Shown here: in pieces, positions 1 to 5,840 of the stretch
Position numbering within the stretch: the first letter of the stretch is position 1
Layout: each line of letters begins with the position of its first letter
Source: Saprospiraceae bacterium
Lineage (GTDB): Bacteria; Bacteroidota; Bacteroidia; Chitinophagales; Saprospiraceae
NCBI GenBank assembly: GCA_007128085.1
Contig: SKYC01000146.1
Span: forward strand, 1-5,840
Direction: 5' to 3'
Length of the DNA stretch: 5,840 nt
Notes under the pieces: generated by a model
What the model was told of the DNA's origin: nothing
Seen by the model: only the letters and a program-made list of their open reading frames with translations
The model's database searches: none
Made by a program: the position numbers and the translations under genes

Positions 1-376
1 AATCTGACCGCAAGGGGCGGACAATTACTTCATCTGCCTCCAAAGTGGCTCTCCTCAATTCTATTTCCAGATAAACCTCCCGACCACTGGTCACCAAAAA
101 ATTGCGAACCACCCTGGTTTCATACCCCAGATAAGTCAGCTCGATGGTCTGCCTGCCCAGGGGTACATCTCTGAGTTCAAATCTACCTTCCAGGTCCGTG
201 GCGGTGCCCACATATGAATCTGCACTCTCGAGTACAACAGCAGCTCCGGTTAAGGGTTGCTTATTACTCTGGTCAATCACCACTCCTTTTACGGTTTGTG
301 TGCCGCTCTGCCCCATGCCCAAACAGGGCAGGGAAAACAAAAGCCCTAAGCAGGCCAGTTTAATGTAGACGTCCAT
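1..376 (-). CDS. TonB-dependent outer-membrane receptor, N-terminal part (runs off the left edge)
   Basis: Seen: 125 codons open on the minus strand from an ATG at 376. An in-frame TAA at 382-380 makes this the first possible start, and AAAAC precedes it, a usual Bacteroidota start context. Residues 1-22 form a signal peptide (K6, hydrophobic core 7-19, likely cleavage after Gly22 before Gln23). Cys9 and Cys18 do not sit in a good lipobox. Residues about 28-111 match a carboxypeptidase-regulatory-like (CarboxypepD_reg) beta-sandwich: VKGVVID, then PLTGAAVVL, TDLEGRFEL, VPLG and YLGYE. The stretch from 112 (LEADEVIVRP) is the usual bridge into a TonB plug domain. Known: such proteins are outer-membrane beta-barrels that import substrates using TonB energy. 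Inferred: a plug and barrel follow outside the window. The substrate is unknown, and nothing here shows a SusD partner. A non-receptor barrel protein with the same N-terminal domain is the main alternative. Confidence 0.85.
   Translation of the reverse strand, partial: MDVYIKLACLGLLFSLPCLGMGQSGTQTVKGVVIDQSNKQPLTGAAVVLESADSYVGTATDLEGRFELRDVPLGRQTIELTYLGYETRVVRNFLVTSGREVYLEIELRRATLEADEVIVRPLRSD
311..376 (-). other. Signal peptide of the receptor gene
   Basis: This encodes residues 1-22: a short charged start, a Leu-rich core and a Leu-Gly-Met-Gly end before Gln23. Gln directly after a small residue is typical of Sec/SPase I cleavage sites in Bacteroidota. The cleavage site is inferred by eye. 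Confidence 0.7.
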
Positions 377-422
377 GTTTTATTTTTTTGATTTTCGCTG
401 AATCCTAAAAGTATGATCCCCC

Positions 423-451
423 CAAATGTAAAAAGAAAAAAGCAATTCAAA
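423..451 (-). promoter_or_regulatory. Candidate Bacteroidota-type promoter of the receptor gene
   Basis: On the minus strand, TACATTTG (430-423) fits the Bacteroidota -7 consensus TAnnTTTG exactly. TTTG (451-448) lies 17 bases upstream as a -33 element, inside the spacing range known for this sigma-ABfr type. It predicts a transcript start near 416 and a leader of about 40 nt before the ATG at 376. The match is by eye and unconfirmed. Confidence 0.55.
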
Positions 452-472
452 TAAAGAGTGGGAATATATGAA

Positions 473-543
473 CCCCGCTGATTTCATCCGTATAAACGCT
501 CTCCGTGAGTATGCCTCTGTTTTCTGTGTTACTCTGTGGTGAG
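473..543. repeat. Extragenic CTCTGTG-type repeat element
   Basis: The stretch starts with CCGCTGATTTCATCCGTAT, continues to AACGC, and then carries four copies of a 7-base motif: CTCCGTG (501-507), CTCTGTT (515-521), TTCTGTG (522-528) and CTCTGTG (532-538), ending GGTGAG. Known from recollection, not a search: very similar strings are scattered between genes in many environmental Bacteroidota and some other phyla, often beside small GxxExxY or four-helix-bundle ORFs. No such ORF is recognisable here. The function is unknown, and only one copy lies in this window. Confidence 0.5.
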
Positions 544-682
544 TTCAACTCTGAGTCATCATTTCAATAGGCCAAATAATAAGTCTCGTCTATTTCCTCT
601 GCGATGATCAAGCATTTCCAAAGCAGTATAAAAAAACCAGCCGGTGAGTTTACCCCCTACCTGAAATGCCGAACTAAAAATT

Positions 683-712
683 AAATGCCTACCTTTAGGC
701 AGCATTTTTTTT
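683..712 (+). terminator. Hairpin with T8 tail, terminator-like, in the leader of the giant gene
   Basis: The arm AAATGCCTA (683-691) pairs with TAG(GCA)GCATTT (696-707) around a CCTT loop. The pairing is nine base pairs with a 3-nt bulge caused by a doubled GCA; the core TGCCTA/TAGGCA is perfect. Eight T follow (705-712), as in a Rho-independent terminator reading rightward. Read leftward, the hairpin is followed by TTTAATTTTTAG, so it might work in both directions. It sits only 40 bp before the ATG at 753, with no upstream gene on that strand. It may therefore stop stray transcription, end an unannotated small RNA, or attenuate the giant gene. The stem is short and its strength uncertain. 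Confidence 0.5.
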
Positions 713-736
713 GTATCCCCGGTCTTAATACTTTTA
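710..736 (+). promoter_or_regulatory. Weak promoter candidate for the giant surface gene
   Basis: TACTTTTA (729-736) matches seven of eight positions of TAnnTTTG, with TTTG (710-713) upstream. The 15-base spacing is shorter than usual and the last G is missing. If used, transcription would start near 743, giving a leader of about 10 nt, or 22 nt to the second ATG at 765, and placing the hairpin upstream of the transcript. Confidence 0.2.
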
Positions 737-752
737 ACCAACACCCCGGACC

Positions 753-839
753 ATGTCAAAACGAATGAGTAAAAACCACCTTACCCTCTGTTTTTTTCTC
801 TCATTTCTATATTTTTTTTCATTGGGAAGCGTGTCCGGG
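753..839 (+). other. Signal peptide of the giant surface protein
   Basis: Lys3, Arg4 and Lys7 precede a hydrophobic core rich in Phe and Leu (residues 10-24), then a Ser-Val-Ser-Gly end with likely cleavage after Gly29 before Gln30. Cys13 lies inside the core and not in a lipobox, so Sec export with SPase I cleavage is expected. The core is encoded partly by T7 (791-797) and T8 (812-819) runs. Confidence 0.8.
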
Positions 840-3800
840 CAAGATATAACCGGACCGGAATTCATTTGCATCGGTGAGTGTTACGAATATAACTTTAATG
901 TGCCCGATGTGTCTTTCGATGGATTGGATTGGGTTCTGATATCCGCCGATGGAACTGAAGAGTATACATACAGTACGGATTCCGATCAACTGATACTTTG
1001 TTTTACACAACAGACTTACGGTGCATACGAACTTTTTGCTTATGACTCTCAGGGCACGGAGTACGGTCCAATGACCATATTCATTACAGAATTCACGCTG
1101 ATCGACCTGAAAATAGTTTCTCCCGAATCCTGTATGGACCAAAGACCCGACCTTCAAGAGTGTTTCGAAGTTTGTGAGGGCACTCTCGTAGAATTTGAAA
1201 TCGCCACTCTGCGACCCGAGGAAATCCACTGGGATTTTGGAGGTCACGGTACGATCGTCAGCGAATCTCTCTCTTCCATAATTATCCAATTTGATGAGGG
1301 CCCGGGCTCTGGTTTTATCACCTACACTGGCAGTCTGGGTGAGGGATGTTCTTTTGAGGGCGGGTATTGTATCGAAGTTTTCGAGCGGCCTACCGCCGGT
1401 TTCACCACCCAACCCGAAAGCGTAAATGACACCATCGTTGTTTGTCGGAACCAAGCAGTAAAACTACAAAACACCAGTAATACCAACTACATTCAATGGT
1501 TTGCTGACAACGGACAATCCTCGGAGGGGGCTTCTTTTCGGGTGGATTTCCCGGAAAGTGGTTTCTACACACTGACTCAAAGGGTCGAGACCACTTGCGA
1601 TTGCTACAACACCAAAAGTGTGGTGGTTAGGGTTTTGGATGAAACGGCTCCCCTGATTTACTGTCACAGCTCTGTCTGCCAGGGAGATACTGCAGTTTAC
1701 CGGGCGGATCTCGGATGCGAGCCCTATTTCTGGACTTTTGAAGGAGATGCCGAATTAATTGCGGGAGGCGGTGAAGACGACCCGTATATTGAATTGGTTT
1801 GGGAGGGCGGTGAACAGGGCACTGTGAGCATGAGCAACAGTTGTCATGAAGAATGCCCCAATCCCGCATCTGAGGATATCTATATTCTGGGTGATGAAAC
1901 TGCCATTCAGGGTCCGGTGATTATCTGTGCGGATCGATCGTACAACTATTCCATCCCCCCTTTTAACGGCACTTACATTGACTGGACCATCAGTATTGGT
2001 GGGGTCATTTACGGCGACCCTTCCGGAAATGCCATCAGTGCAGCTTTTTCGTCGGGCAGTCAAAATCCCTTCATTGCAGTTACCCTGGAGGATTGCAGCA
2101 GGGGGTGCACGCAAGCAGACACCCTTTGGCTCGAATTGAGAGAGGAGTTTTCCATTAGTGGCTCTGTTTTTTTATGTCCTGAGGAAACGGGCCGCTGGGA
2201 GGCGAATTCCACAGGTGATTTGGTGGATGTCCATTGGGTCATCATCGATGAACAGGGAGAACAGGTCGCAGAATCTTCCAATCCTTCCGCTACATTTGAT
2301 TATCCCGGAAATATGCCGGGAAGATACACCGTCATTGCCACCCCAGACAGCGATGTTTTCTGCAATACCACTGCGGAGAGAAACTTTACGGTACACCCTG
2401 CACCGGGTTCCATTCCTGAAATTGTCGGAGAGACATTAATTTGTCCTCAAGAACCATACCTCTATTCTGTGGATAAAGGCAGTCCGGGCGAATTCAACTT
2501 TCAGTGGCGGGTGATTCAGGGCAGTGATACCACCCTTTTTACCGGTATAGAAGTTTTTGTAAGCTGGGAGACCGGACCCGGGAAGTTCCTGGAGGTACAG
2601 GCCATTGATGCATTGACCGGCTGCGAAGGGGAATGGCTGACATTGGAAATAGAAGAAGCCGATGAAATGTCTTGGACGGGAGAACAGAGAGTCTGCAAAT
2701 TTTCAGAGGAAATATACGAACTCCAGCTACCGGCCGTGAGTAACCGGGCGCCCGACTGGTCCATCTCCAATCCTGATATAGGCGTGATCATCGATTATCC
2801 GAGCTCGAGTTCTGTGCGGGTAAAGTGGCACAAAGCGGGAGTTGCCGAACTCCGGGCCAATTACTGTGGATTGAGTTACAGCAGTGAAATAACCGTAGTC
2901 GAAGCGCCGGTTCCTGAGATCGAATTGGAGGACGGCCCTCAATGTGGTCTGGATTACTTAACGGCGAGGACCACCGAAAGCTTTGAAAGTTATCAATGGT
3001 TCGAGGAGGGAGTACTGCATTGTTTGACAGCAGAATGCCAACTGACCACCGGCAGGTATTTACTAATCGTTGAGGATTCTCTGGGATGCAGGGGAAAAGT
3101 CCGCTTTGAGGCAGAACAACCCGATATACCCGAGCTGACCATCGGGAATATCGATCCCGCCGGCATATGCGATGGTGATTCGGTGCGAATAATTGCAGAT
3201 ATATTTGATCTGCCCGGTTTTACTTTTACCTGGTATTTCAATGGCAATCCCCTCCCCTATGATACTGACACCATAGTGGGTACTAACTTTGGGTCATACC
3301 GCCTCGTAGCGGTTCAGGACTCCACTCAATGCAGCATCCAATCCGAAGTAGTTGTACTCTGTGAGCATTGTGAACCGGGTTCATTGGTCAATTTTTACTG
3401 CGCTCCCGGAGGAGGCGGAGGTTCCGGTGATATAGAATTCTGCGATCCTACTCTGGGATTTCCCCAGGCTATTTACAACAATGCCGGGGCTTGCAGTGAC
3501 TTCACCTTTTTAGCAACCAACACCGATCTGATAGAGAGCAGTATTCGCTGGATCATCTTCGACCGCGGCAATTCTACGGTACTTTGGGGCGATGAAGTGG
3601 ATTATTCCTTTTCTCATCCGGGAACCCACCGAGTTCGCGTATATGGACAGGTAATCAACCCCGCCGGCGACACCGTATTTCTGTGTCCCGAAGAATTTAA
3701 AGTCCTGGTACCCGCTGCGGTAGACATTAAAAACTCACCTGCCTGTGAAGGAGAGCAAACTTCATTTGAGCCCCTGCTCGGTTTGGGGAGTGGAGTCACT

Positions 3801-5840
3801 GCGGAAGCCTATCTTTGGAACTTCGGGGATCCCGTAACCGGCGCCTCCAATACTTCTACCGAAGCTGCACCCACTCATATATTTTCAACATCCGGTTTTT
3901 TCAATGTACAGCTCACCGTGACTACTTCGGTGGGATGCGATGTTACGGCCCAAAAAACCGTGTGGATCGATCCCTTGCCCGATGCCGGCTTTACATTAGA
4001 TGCAATCATTTGTAAGGACCAGCCCGTTGAGCCGATCGCCAATTTTGACGGCGGCTTTCACTATTGGTTTTTCAATTATATCAACGAGGATGAAAACTGG
4101 CAGGATGAAGGCAACCCCGGTCTATTCAGATACGATTCAGGGGGTACTTATACGGTCAAATTACAAGTGGAAGATTTGATCGGCTGTACCGACGAAAGCA
4201 CTTTGGATATCCAGGTGTTGGATTTTGACGGAAACCCGGAAATCAGCTCGGACAAAGATTTTCCTCTTTGCCGGGGGGACTGGGCCACCCTCACGGTCGA
4301 GGGCACTTTCACAGACTTCCAATGGAGCAACGGAGAGAGCGGTCCGAACCTATTGGCAGTTGAACCCGGAAATTACTTTGTCACACTGACAGACTCAAAT
4401 GGGTGTACCGAAAGGGCAGGACCCTTTTCTGTGAAATACGAACCGGCTCCGGAGGCTGTAATAGCGGGGCAGGTAGTGGGACTCTCCGAGCTAATTGTCG
4501 GCGATACTCTTTACGCCTGTTACGGTTCGGGCATTCGGTTGTTTGCATTGGGAGTGGAGGACGAGCGCGAATATCTGTGGAACACCGGTGCTGAGGAAAA
4601 GGAGCTTCTCTTTACCGGGTCAGGTCAAAACCTCCTCCCGGCGGGTTTGCATGAATTTACTGTGGAAGTTACGGATACTCGCACCGACTGCAGTTCCATG
4701 AGCGACCCATTCTACGTCAGGATTTATCCCCTGCCCGATCCTCCGGCGCTCACTAACGACCTTCCACAACCGCTCTGTTCCGGAGAAGAAGTCACCATCG
4801 GTGTTTTTTCTCCCGATCCCGCTCTCACCTACCTTTGGAATACAGGCTTTGATGGCAGTGAAATTACAACATCCATAGCAGGCATTTACTACCTGACCGC
4901 CGAAAACAGTTATGGTTGCAAAGCGCAGAGTGAAACCCTAATCATAAACCCTTCTCCGGATGTGAATTTTGCCCCAAGGGGATGTTTTAAAGCATGTGGC
5001 GAGGCCGTCATCTGCCTGCCACTACCGTCTCATTATGAATTGATTTCGTGGAACAGAGACGGGGAAGAACTGCCAATTCCCAATAACACCCTATCGATAA
5101 CAATAACCGAAAGCGGCAGCTATACGGGACAAGTCGAGAATCAAAACGGATGCAGTACCACGATGGAACCCATTGACTTCGATCTCTTTGAGGACTCCGG
5201 CACTGTAAGTGGAATGGTCTTTTTGGATGTGGATGAAGACCACCTCTTCACCGACGGGATTGATTCTCTTTTGGAAGGTGTATCGGTACACATATACCGG
5301 GACGGTCTTCTAATCGACAGTGCGATAACCGATCCGTCCGGAGCGTACTTTTTCCCCAATTTGTCTTTTGGCAGCTATGAAGTCATCATTCATCCACAGC
5401 AGTTCCCCATCGACTGGGTCGTTATTCAGGGTTCAGATGAGTTGGAAGTCCAGCGCTGCGGCGAGGAGCTCGAGGCCCATCCCTTGATTCTGATTTATTG
5501 CGAACCCGAAGAGCGGTTGCTTCAGTTTGAAGAGTGTTACGGCCAAACGGTTGAAATTGACGGAATTGATTACAGTTCCGACACCACCGTTGTTGTTGAA
5601 GAAACACTCGGCCACTGTCGGGAAATCATCTATTACGAACTGACGTTTATTCCACCTTCGGATACGAGCAATACTTTTATTACTGACTGTGCCGGTATGA
5701 CGGTCGATTGGGAGGGAATTACTTACGACAGCGATACCATCCTCATGACCATACACACCAATCAACACGGTTGTGATTCCGTGGAAATTGTTCACATTGA
5801 ATTTGAAGAATTGGTGGAGGTGGAACTCGAGTTTCAAATA
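753..5840 (+). CDS. Giant secreted multi-domain surface protein with PKD/Ig-like repeats (runs off the right edge)
   Basis: Seen: 1,696 codons without a stop. An in-frame TAA at 735-737 leaves only ATG 753 or ATG 765 as starts. I give 753, but 765 has the more A-rich upstream context. Residues 1-29 are a signal peptide. Residues 30-873 hold ten Ig/PKD-like units and 893-1480 seven more, separated by a glycine hinge (886-892). A canonical PKD domain lies at 990-1077 (YLWNFGD at 1020-1026). An SdrD B-like domain (1483-1567) and Cys-rich repeats from about 1595 close the visible part. Hand counts give about 57 Cys and only about 19 Lys after the signal peptide, so the protein is strongly acidic. 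Known: such Bacteroidota proteins are usually exported by type IX secretion through a C-terminal gliding-motility-associated (CHU_C) or Por sorting domain. Inferred: a surface adhesin or matrix protein. No catalytic domain or ligand is recognisable, and the sorting domain would lie outside the window. Confidence 0.88.
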   Translation, partial: MSKRMSKNHLTLCFFLSFLYFFSLGSVSGQDITGPEFICIGECYEYNFNVPDVSFDGLDWVLISADGTEEYTYSTDSDQLILCFTQQTYGAYELFAYDSQGTEYGPMTIFITEFTLIDLKIVSPESCMDQRPDLQECFEVCEGTLVEFEIATLRPEEIHWDFGGHGTIVSESLSSIIIQFDEGPGSGFITYTGSLGEGCSFEGGYCIEVFERPTAGFTTQPESVNDTIVVCRNQAVKLQNTSNTNYIQWFADNGQSSEGASFRVDFPESGFYTLTQRVETTCDCYNTKSVVVRVLDETAPLIYCHSSVCQGDTAVYRADLGCEPYFWTFEGDAELIAGGGEDDPYIELVWEGGEQGTVSMSNSCHEECPNPASEDIYILGDETAIQGPVIICADRSYNYSIPPFNGTYIDWTISIGGVIYGDPSGNAISAAFSSGSQNPFIAVTLEDCSRGCTQADTLWLELREEFSISGSVFLCPEETGRWEANSTGDLVDVHWVIIDEQGEQVAESSNPSATFDYPGNMPGRYTVIATPDSDVFCNTTAERNFTVHPAPGSIPEIVGETLICPQEPYLYSVDKGSPGEFNFQWRVIQGSDTTLFTGIEVFVSWETGPGKFLEVQAIDALTGCEGEWLTLEIEEADEMSWTGEQRVCKFSEEIYELQLPAVSNRAPDWSISNPDIGVIIDYPSSSSVRVKWHKAGVAELRANYCGLSYSSEITVVEAPVPEIELEDGPQCGLDYLTARTTESFESYQWFEEGVLHCLTAECQLTTGRYLLIVEDSLGCRGKVRFEAEQPDIPELTIGNIDPAGICDGDSVRIIADIFDLPGFTFTWYFNGNPLPYDTDTIVGTNFGSYRLVAVQDSTQCSIQSEVVVLCEHCEPGSLVNFYCAPGGGGGSGDIEFCDPTLGFPQAIYNNAGACSDFTFLATNTDLIESSIRWIIFDRGNSTVLWGDEVDYSFSHPGTHRVRVYGQVINPAGDTVFLCPEEFKVLVPAAVDIKNSPACEGEQTSFEPLLGLGSGVTAEAYLWNFGDPVTGASNTSTEAAPTHIFSTSGFFNVQLTVTTSVGCDVTAQKTVWIDPLPDAGFTLDAIICKDQPVEPIANFDGGFHYWFFNYINEDENWQDEGNPGLFRYDSGGTYTVKLQVEDLIGCTDESTLDIQVLDFDGNPEISSDKDFPLCRGDWATLTVEGTFTDFQWSNGESGPNLLAVEPGNYFVTLTDSNGCTERAGPFSVKYEPAPEAVIAGQVVGLSELIVGDTLYACYGSGIRLFALGVEDEREYLWNTGAEEKELLFTGSGQNLLPAGLHEFTVEVTDTRTDCSSMSDPFYVRIYPLPDPPALTNDLPQPLCSGEEVTIGVFSPDPALTYLWNTGFDGSEITTSIAGIYYLTAENSYGCKAQSETLIINPSPDVNFAPRGCFKACGEAVICLPLPSHYELISWNRDGEELPIPNNTLSITITESGSYTGQVENQNGCSTTMEPIDFDLFEDSGTVSGMVFLDVDEDHLFTDGIDSLLEGVSVHIYRDGLLIDSAITDPSGAYFFPNLSFGSYEVIIHPQQFPIDWVVIQGSDELEVQRCGEELEAHPLILIYCEPEERLLQFEECYGQTVEIDGIDYSSDTTVVVEETLGHCREIIYYELTFIPPSDTSNTFITDCAGMTVDWEGITYDSDTILMTIHTNQHGCDSVEIVHIEFEELVEVELEFQI
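840..3359 (+). repeat. N-terminal array of about ten Ig/PKD-like units
   Basis: These are diverged protein repeats without obvious DNA-level identity. Approximate residue limits by eye are 31-121, 122-214, 215-300, 301-381, 382-465, 466-551, 552-635, 636-719, 720-795 and 796-869. A typical unit opens with a strand ending in Cys (FLCPEE at about 475, LICPQE at about 562, VICADR, GICDGD), has an aromatic W in the middle (HWVI, QWRV, DWTI, TWYF) and closes with Gly/Asp-Cys and a strand. Pro-containing linkers such as HPAP and EAPVPE punctuate the units. Known: this layout is common in Bacteroidota surface proteins annotated as PKD-like or Ig-like. Boundaries are good to about five residues. Confidence 0.65.
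3360..3428 (+). other. Cys-rich glycine hinge of the giant protein
   Basis: Residues 870-892 run from a CEHC motif (Cys870, Cys873) through NFYCAP to GGGGGSG at 886-892. This is the only low-complexity stretch in the visible protein and separates the first array of units from the second. It probably gives flexibility. The CxxC could be a disulphide or a metal site, but nothing decides between them. Confidence 0.6.
3720..3983 (+). other. Canonical PKD domain
   Basis: Residues 990-1077 contain PACEGEQTSF, then YLWNFGD (1020-1026), APTHIFSTSGFFNVQLTV and a closing SVGCDVTAQKTV. The WNFGD and H-x-F-x-x-x-G-x-F/Y signatures are the classic PKD fold markers, and this is the clearest domain in the protein. 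The next unit (1078-1161), with GGTYTVKLQVEDLIGC, is a weaker relative. Known role: extracellular beta-sandwich spacer or binding module. Confidence 0.8.
4236..4961 (+). repeat. Three units with W-(S/N)-(N/T)-G motifs, SprB-repeat-like
   Basis: Residues 1162-1234, 1235-1331 and 1332-1403 each carry a Cys strand, then QWSNGESG (W1191), YLWNTGAEE or YLWNTGFDG, then a G-x-Y/H-x-F/L strand and an (N/Y)GC or DC turn. The first, ending PGNYFVTLTDSNGC, closely resembles the short repeats known from the gliding adhesin SprB and many Bacteroidota surface proteins. The middle unit is longer. The similarity is recognised by eye; it does not show that this protein takes part in gliding. Confidence 0.55.
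5199..5453 (+). other. SdrD B-like domain
   Basis: Residues 1483-1567 begin SGMVFLDVDEDHLFTDGIDS and continue with LLEGVSVHIYRDG, TDPSGAYFF and SFGSYEVII, the order of an SdrD B/Cna B-type beta-sandwich. Asp1492, Asp1494 and Asp1496 followed by Asp1501 and Asp1504 resemble the calcium-binding loop of this family. No lysine lies between residue 1413 and the window end, so an internal isopeptide bond of the Cna B kind is not possible here. Its likely role is a rigid, Ca-stabilised stalk element. Confidence 0.75.
5535..5840 (+). repeat. Cys-rich repeats of about 51 residues, at least two copies
   Basis: Copy one starts ECYGQTVEIDGIDYSSDTTV (Cys1595) and reaches GHC at Cys1622, then a strand IIYYELTF. 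Copy two starts DCAGMTVDWEGITYDSDTI (Cys1646) and reaches HGCDSVEIVHIEF (Cys1674). The spacing is 51 residues between first cysteines and 27-28 within a copy. Known from recollection: C-x-G ... GCDS repeats occur as tandem runs near the C-terminus of large Saprospiria-type surface proteins. More copies may follow beyond the window. Confidence 0.65.

Larger units (their letters stand above)
377..752. other. Divergent intergenic region, 376 bp
   Basis: The start codons of the receptor (leftward) and the giant surface gene (rightward) face away from each other here. The region contains a receptor promoter candidate, a CTCTGTG-type extragenic repeat, a hairpin with a T-run and a weak promoter candidate for the rightward gene, each listed separately. 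In 544-682 I see no convincing gene, RNA or repeat, only A/T-rich sequence with an A7 run at 630-636. A 66-codon minus-strand frame (759-559) crosses the right part, but its product resembles nothing I know and it runs through the hairpin. Confidence 0.8.

Noticed and set aside
144..368. Plus-strand 74-codon frame
   Set aside because: It is antisense to the receptor N-terminus, whose signal peptide and carboxypeptidase-regulatory-like motifs are clear on the other strand.
311..376. Lipoprotein signal in the receptor gene (Cys9 or Cys18)
   Set aside because: The residues before either Cys do not fit a lipobox, and the Gly-Gln end fits SPase I cleavage.
690..697. TACCTTTA as a -7 promoter element
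   Set aside because: It lies in the hairpin itself, lacks the final G and has no TTG or TTTG at a suitable distance upstream.
559..759. Minus-strand 66-codon frame in the intergenic region
   Set aside because: It overlaps the start of the giant gene, runs through the hairpin and T-run, has no family resemblance and no convincing start context. A decayed small ORF cannot be excluded.
819..1454. Minus-strand open frame of 211 codons
   Set aside because: It lies wholly opposite the giant gene, its product has no recognisable domain or signal, and the plus frame shows clear Ig-like structure and a signal peptide.
5433..5837. Minus-strand open frame of 134 codons
   Set aside because: It is antisense to the SdrD B-like end and the Cys repeats; its product is unrecognisable, while the plus frame shows repeated C-x-G/GCDS motifs.
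753..5840. CRISPR array, mobile element or tandem DNA repeat in the long gene
   Set aside because: The repeats are protein-level and strongly diverged; I saw no identical direct repeats with spacers, terminal inverted repeats or transposase motifs.

Overview
The window looks like a fragment of a Bacteroidota chromosome, most plausibly a marine or environmental Saprospiria-type bacterium. The lineage call rests on a TonB-dependent receptor N-terminus with a carboxypeptidase-regulatory-like domain, a very large secreted protein built from PKD/Ig-like units of the kind exported by type IX secretion, A/T-rich start contexts without Shine-Dalgarno sequences, and a TAnnTTTG-type promoter. The class is an inference; the phylum is fairly secure.

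Layout. Bases 1-376 (minus strand) hold the first 125 codons of an outer-membrane receptor that runs off the left edge. Bases 377-752 form a divergent intergenic region. It contains a likely promoter for the receptor (423-451), an extragenic repeat of a degenerate CTCTGTG type (473-543), a hairpin followed by eight T (683-712), and a weak promoter candidate for the right-hand gene (710-736). Bases 753-5840 (plus strand) are one uninterrupted reading frame of 1,696 codons that runs off the right edge with no stop.

The giant protein has a signal peptide, then about 17 Ig/PKD-like units of roughly 70-100 residues. Most units carry a cysteine near the first strand and another, often Gly-Cys, near the last, and short proline-bearing linkers separate them. 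A Cys-rich glycine hinge sits near residue 886, a canonical PKD domain near residues 990-1077, and an SdrD B-like domain near 1483-1567. At least two Cys-rich repeats with a period of about 51 residues follow. The missing C-terminus would be expected to carry a type IX sorting domain.

Neither gene is linked to a pathway by this window. The receptor would act in the outer membrane in TonB-driven uptake, and the giant protein would be displayed or released at the surface, probably for adhesion or matrix contact. I saw no tRNA, rRNA, CRISPR array or insertion sequence, and no clear sign of a previously undescribed system. The least ordinary features are the intergenic hairpin, the extragenic repeat, and the composition and domain order of the giant protein.
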